DNA from: Pseudomonas syringae CC1557
Lineage (GTDB): Bacteria; Pseudomonadota; Gammaproteobacteria; Pseudomonadales; Pseudomonadaceae
Reading direction: 5' to 3'
Assembly (NCBI RefSeq): GCF_000452705.1
Contig: NZ_CP007014.1
Coordinates: 4,990,501 to 5,054,500 of the forward strand
DNA length: 64,000 bases
Shown here: in pieces, positions 60,226 to 64,000 of the stretch
How positions within the stretch are numbered: the stretch's first letter is position 1
Layout: each line of letters begins with the position of its first letter
Notes under the pieces: generated by a model
Told to the model about the DNA's origin: nothing
Seen by the model: the letters and a program-made list of their open reading frames with translations, nothing else
Databases searched by the model: none
Position numbers and translations under genes: made by a program

Positions 60226-61412
60226 GCCAGAGCCTGAGCCAGACGTTTCTGGCCATCACCCGTAACAACACCGATCTGGAGTGGCTGCAAAGTGCCCTGG
60301 GCTCGCTCGGCCAGGTGGTCAGTGCCGGAACCGGCAGCCTCGACGATCTGCTGGCGCTGGTCGACGTGACCTTTGCCAGCGTGGTGTTCGTCGGCCTCGA
60401 CCGCGAGCATCTGATGACCCAGAGCGCACTGATCGAGAGCGCGCTGGAAGCCAAGCCAATGCTGGCTATCGTTGCGCTGGGCGATGGCATGGACAACCAG
60501 TTGGTGCTCAACGCCATGCGCGCCGGGGCCAGGGATTTCGTGGCTTACGGCTCGCGCTCCAGCGAAGTCGCCGGGCTGGTCAGACGCCTGAGCAAGCGTC
60601 TGCCCGCCGTGACGCCGAACCCGAACATGAGCGGTCTGTCAGTGCTGTACGGCGCGCAGAGCGATGACGACGGAGCGCTGATCGCGACCCATCTGGCGAT
60701 GGTGGTGCACAAGACCGGGCAGCGCACGCTGCTGCTGGACATGGGCCTGCCACGCGGCGACAGCCTGTCGATGCTGGGTCTGGAATCCTCGTTCAGCTTC
60801 GGTGATGCCCTGCGTCACTTGCGCAGGCTGGATGCGACGCTGATCGACAGTGCGTTCACCACCAGCGAAAGCGGCTTGCGTATTCTGGCCTACACCGACG
60901 CCGACGATCATCTTGAGCAGTCCAGCGCCGCCGAGCTGTACATGCTGCTGAGCGCGTTGCGTCAGCACTTTCAGCACGTGATCGTCAACCTCGTGGGCCA
61001 GCCGGACAGTGAGGCACTGCGCTCGCTGGTCAGCCATTGCGATCAGTTGCTGTGGTACACCGATCAGAGCGTACTGGGCTGCCGTCGTAATCTGACCGTG
61101 CTCGCCCACTGGCGCGAAAAAGGCATGAAAATGCAGCACACCAGACTGCTGGTCGATCGCTACCAGCGCTCGGTCGCGCCCAACTCGGAAACCCTGGGCA
61201 AAACCTTCGGCCTGCCGGTGCTTGCTGTGCTGCCGCTCGCGCCGGAGCTGCGCCTCAACGCCAAGAATCAGGGCATCACACTCTTTGAACTGGCGTCGCG
61301 TGACGCCTTGTGCACCGGGCTGCGTCGCCTTGGTGAACACCTCGCACGTCACTCCGACACTCACGACAAACCCGATCAGGGCTGGTTCGCACGACTGTGG
61401 GGGAATAAATGA
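60222..61412 (+). CDS. tadZ: Tad pilus localisation protein TadZ
   Basis: The 396-residue product has an N-terminal receiver-like domain without a clear phosphoacceptor (about residues 8-125) and a MinD/ParA-like domain (about 138-380, including RTLLLDMGLPRGDSLSMLGL). The P-loop position (about 143-154) reads GAQSDDDGALI, so the usual Walker A lysines are absent. TadZ places the Tad machine at the cell pole. It overlaps rcpA and tadA by 4 bases each, showing tight coupling. Confidence 0.9.
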   Translation: MSQSLSQTFLAITRNNTDLEWLQSALGSLGQVVSAGTGSLDDLLALVDVTFASVVFVGLDREHLMTQSALIESALEAKPMLAIVALGDGMDNQLVLNAMRAGARDFVAYGSRSSEVAGLVRRLSKRLPAVTPNPNMSGLSVLYGAQSDDDGALIATHLAMVVHKTGQRTLLLDMGLPRGDSLSMLGLESSFSFGDALRHLRRLDATLIDSAFTTSESGLRILAYTDADDHLEQSSAAELYMLLSALRQHFQHVIVNLVGQPDSEALRSLVSHCDQLLWYTDQSVLGCRRNLTVLAHWREKGMKMQHTRLLVDRYQRSVAPNSETLGKTFGLPVLAVLPLAPELRLNAKNQGITLFELASRDALCTGLRRLGEHLARHSDTHDKPDQGWFARLWGNK

Positions 61413-62668
61413 TGGCGGAAAAACTGTTTGGCGTGTCTTCACGCTCGCCAGGTCAGGCCAATGACGGTCAAGGCCTGAAACTGGTCTTGCACCGCTACAT
61501 CATCGACGGCATCGAAGAAAGCGGCAAAAACCTGCTTGAAGGGTCGCGACCGGCGCTGGCGCAATTTGTCATCGACAAGGTTGCCGAGTACGTCGCTCGC
61601 CTGCGGCTGGCCATCTCGCGTTACGAAATGGAGCGGCTGGCTGAAGAGCTGGTCGATGAATTGACCGGTTTCGGCCCCCTGGAAGTGCTGCTGCGCGACA
61701 GCTCGGTCACGGAAATTCTGGTCAACGGGCCGAACAAAGTGTTTGTCGAACGTGACGGTGTGCTGCATCACACCGACCTGCGCTTCATGGATTCGCATCA
61801 TGTCGAGCGCGTGATGCAGCGCATTCTCGCCCCTATGGGTCGGCGGCTGGACGAGTCCTCGCCGATGGTCGACGCACGCCTGCCCGATGGCAGCCGGGTC
61901 AATGCCATCATCCCGCCCATCGCGCTGGACGGCCCTTGCCTGTCGATACGGAAATTTCGCAAGGACATGCTCAAAAGCGCCGATCTGGTGGCCATGCAGA
62001 CCATCGACCAGCCGATCTTCGAGTTTTTCCAGGAAGCAGTCGGCAAGCGCTGCAACATTCTGGTCAGCGGCGGTACCGGTACGGGCAAGACCACCATGCT
62101 CAACGTCCTGAGCCAGTTGATCGATAGCAATCAACGCCTGGTGACCATCGAAGACGTGGCCGAACTGCAACTCACCCATCCACACGTGGTACGCCTGGAA
62201 ACCCGCCCGCCGAATGCCGAAGGTCATGGCGAGGTAAGGGCCAGCGACCTGATTCGCAACTCACTGCGGATGCGCCCGGACCGCATCATCCTCGGCGAGA
62301 TTCGTGGTGTCGAAGTACTGGACGTGTTGACGGCGATGAACACCGGCCACGATGGCTCGATGAGCACTGTCCACGCCAACAATGCGCAGGATGCGCTGTT
62401 GCGTCTGGAAACCCTGGTCGGCCTGACCGGACGCCTGATCCCTGAGAAAACCCTGCGGCAGATGGTCTGTGCGGCGCTGGACGTGATCATCCAGCTGGCC
62501 CGCCTGCCGGATGGTCGACGCTGCGTCAGCGAGGTGGTGGAAGTGGTCGGCGTGCGCGATGACATCTATGTCACGAACACGCTGTTTCGCCTGGATCGGC
62601 GCACCGGGGTCGGTTTCATGCGTGAGGCTGCGCATGCTGCCGGTGAAAAGCTGCGGCCGGGCTACTGA
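61409..62668 (+). CDS. tadA: Tad secretion ATPase TadA
   Basis: TadA is the CpaF-type ATPase that powers Flp pilus assembly. The 419-residue product has an N-terminal domain of about 130 residues and a RecA-like core with Walker A GGTGTGKT (residues 221-228). The Asp-box region is VTIEDVAELQL, Walker B is PDRIILGEIRG, and the His box is in MSTVHANNAQDAL. The start is one of two adjacent ATG codons. tadB follows after 32 bases. Confidence 0.95.
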   Translation: MMAEKLFGVSSRSPGQANDGQGLKLVLHRYIIDGIEESGKNLLEGSRPALAQFVIDKVAEYVARLRLAISRYEMERLAEELVDELTGFGPLEVLLRDSSVTEILVNGPNKVFVERDGVLHHTDLRFMDSHHVERVMQRILAPMGRRLDESSPMVDARLPDGSRVNAIIPPIALDGPCLSIRKFRKDMLKSADLVAMQTIDQPIFEFFQEAVGKRCNILVSGGTGTGKTTMLNVLSQLIDSNQRLVTIEDVAELQLTHPHVVRLETRPPNAEGHGEVRASDLIRNSLRMRPDRIILGEIRGVEVLDVLTAMNTGHDGSMSTVHANNAQDALLRLETLVGLTGRLIPEKTLRQMVCAALDVIIQLARLPDGRRCVSEVVEVVGVRDDIYVTNTLFRLDRRTGVGFMREAAHAAGEKLRPGY

Positions 62669-62700
62669 GCCGGGCTATCGAGTCAGACCAAGGAGGCGGC

Positions 62701-63585
62701 ATGACGGCATCTCTGATACTCGGCCTGGTTTCCGCGCTGCTGCTGATGGCGTCCGTGCGCATGTTCTATCTGGCGCTCAATCAAGAAGCCAGCGAACGGG
62801 TCAGGCAGCGTCTGACCGCCGGCCAGGTCGAGCCTGTTGTCGAGAAAACCGGCTGGGTCTGGCTTGACCGGGCTTTTATACGCGCCGGGCTAGGCCTGCC
62901 GACCGAGCGCGTGGGCCTGGTGTTGACGCTATATGCGCTGCTGATTCTGATCGGCTACGGGCTGGGCGACGGCATCGGCGCGGGCGCTGCGCTGCTCGGT
63001 GTGCCGCTGATGTTGCGTTTGTTCGTTTCGTGGCGGGCTCGCGTGCGCGTGCGGCGCATGATCGAGCAACTGCCGCAATTGCTCGACCACAGCGTGCGCA
63101 GTCTCAAATCAGGCAGAACCCTGGCCGATGCTGTGCTTTATGGTATCGCCGCCGCAGACCAGCCACTCAAGGACGGCATGAGTCGCATCGAACGCAACGT
63201 GCAACTGGGGGTGAGCCTGCCGGATGCCGCCAGGGATTTCGCCGAACTGTACGAAAGCGACGAATTTCACCTGTTTGCCCTGGGCCTGCGGGTCAACCAT
63301 CGGTATGGCGGCAATGCCAGCGAACTGATGGAGAACCTGATCAGGCTGATTCGCGACCGCGAGCAGGCCGGTCGCCAGTTGCGCGCCATGACCGGCGAAA
63401 CGCGCATGACGGCGCTGGTGCTAGGGCTGCTGCCGGTCGGCATGGCCGGTTATTTCATGGCCGTGAACCCCAATTACCTGCTGCACATGTGGAACGACGG
63501 CAGTGGACGAATCCTGCTGAGCATGGCATTTGCCCTGCAACTGCTGGGCTGCCTGATGTTGTGGCGCATGTTGAGGAGCATTTGA
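62701..63585 (+). CDS. tadB: Tad inner-membrane platform protein TadB
   Basis: The 294-residue product is a GspF-like T2SSF platform protein. It has about two N-terminal and two C-terminal membrane segments around a cytosolic domain (about residues 115-240: LPQLLDHSVRSLKSGRTLADA, in two adjoining parts, and ALGLRVNHRYGGNASELMEN). With TadC it forms the membrane base driven by TadA. The start has AGGAGG seven bases upstream. tadC begins one base after its stop. Confidence 0.93.
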   Translation: MTASLILGLVSALLLMASVRMFYLALNQEASERVRQRLTAGQVEPVVEKTGWVWLDRAFIRAGLGLPTERVGLVLTLYALLILIGYGLGDGIGAGAALLGVPLMLRLFVSWRARVRVRRMIEQLPQLLDHSVRSLKSGRTLADAVLYGIAAADQPLKDGMSRIERNVQLGVSLPDAARDFAELYESDEFHLFALGLRVNHRYGGNASELMENLIRLIRDREQAGRQLRAMTGETRMTALVLGLLPVGMAGYFMAVNPNYLLHMWNDGSGRILLSMAFALQLLGCLMLWRMLRSI

Positions 63586-63586
63586 C

Positions 63587-64000
63587 ATGGATCTGCTGTT
63601 CAGCGCCCTGATGCTCGCCGCGGCGGCGTTTCTTCTGCTGTCCGGCATAGCCCGCAGGCGTCGCGACGAGCGTCTGGTGGCGCAGCGCCTGCGGGGTATC
63701 GTCCTGCGCGAGAGCCGTTTCGGCAGCCTGCTGCGCCTGCTGGGTGACACGCGCCTCGGACAGCGCAGCATCAGTCTCGATTCGGAAACCCAGATATTAC
63801 TCAACCGCATCGGCTGGCGCCGCGCCAGTAAACGTTCGCTGTTTGCTGCCTGCCAGATTGGCGTGCCTGTGGGGTTGATGTGTGTCGTCGCGCTGGCCCA
63901 GTTGCTGTTTTTCAAAAATATCGAGCAGCCGTTGATAGCGCCGGTCTTTGCGCTGGGGATCGGCTATCTGCTGCCCAAAAGAATTCTCGCCGCAGCCGCC
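63587..64000 (+). CDS. tadC: Tad inner-membrane platform protein TadC, N-terminal part (runs off right edge)
   Basis: Exactly 138 codons are present before the window ends, and the frame is open throughout. The start MDLLFSALMLAAAAFLLLSG is a membrane helix. An Arg-rich cytosolic stretch (RRRRDERLVAQRLRG) follows, then two more hydrophobic segments (about residues 85-105 and 115-130). This N-terminal layout and the position after tadB fit TadC. A ribosome site (GAGGAG) lies 13 bases upstream within tadB. Confidence 0.85.
   Translation, partial: MDLLFSALMLAAAAFLLLSGIARRRRDERLVAQRLRGIVLRESRFGSLLRLLGDTRLGQRSISLDSETQILLNRIGWRRASKRSLFAACQIGVPVGLMCVVALAQLLFFKNIEQPLIAPVFALGIGYLLPKRILAAAA

Overview
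The window is a chromosomal segment of a fluorescent Pseudomonas, most likely of the P. syringae group. GC content is high, no tRNA, rRNA, CRISPR array or transposase is visible, and positions 1-29785 follow the P. aeruginosa PAO1 block ladS-thiD-thiE-hemL through rlmH-rsfS-nadD-proA almost gene for gene. The species assignment is an inference from gene order and from the style of the intergenic repeats. No search was run.

Positions 1-29785 hold housekeeping genes: the start of the hybrid kinase gene ladS, thiamine synthesis (thiD, thiE), tetrapyrrole synthesis (hemL), tRNA modification (miaB), the ybeZ-ybeY-ybeX-lnt operon (rRNA maturation and lipoprotein acylation), leuS, lptE and holA, and a 51-residue arfA ribosome-rescue gene. 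Then, on the minus strand, comes a lipoate and cell-wall elongation block: lipA, lipB, a ybeD-like gene, dacA, rlpA, a mltB-type transglycosylase, rodA, mrdA (PBP2), rlmH, rsfS, nadD and proA. The plus strand then carries a 3-methyladenine glycosylase and a fused DedA/PAP2 membrane protein.

Positions 32207-38963 carry one part of a Tad (Flp pilus) system with its PprAB two-component regulators: a tadG-like gene, pprA, a tadE/F-like pseudopilin, the prepilin peptidase fppA and pprB. The second part begins at 56989 and runs off the right edge: a lone receiver protein, flp, rcpC, rcpA, tadZ, tadA, tadB and partial tadC. About 18 kb of unrelated genes separate the parts: the diguanylate cyclase gcbA, a DUF2333 gene, a NUDIX gene, a SUI1 gene, speA, a short orphan VgrG-like gene, a lipoprotein alpha/beta hydrolase, a MATE transporter, a bacterial alpha-2-macroglobulin and its partner pbpC. 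In P. aeruginosa the pprAB and flp-rcp-tad genes form one block, so a split locus is the main architectural feature here.

The most notable small-scale signals are a strong hairpin inside arfA upstream of its stop codon, an Ala at -1 of the predicted Flp processing site where Gly is usual, a TadZ without a Walker A lysine, a 9-bp tandem repeat inside pprA, a 12-bp perfect palindrome upstream of pprB, and a family of dyad repeats in at least five intergenic sites. No wholly new system stands out. The Tad split and its flanking lone receiver, the DedA-PAP2 fusion and the orphan VgrG-hydrolase pair are the best places to look.
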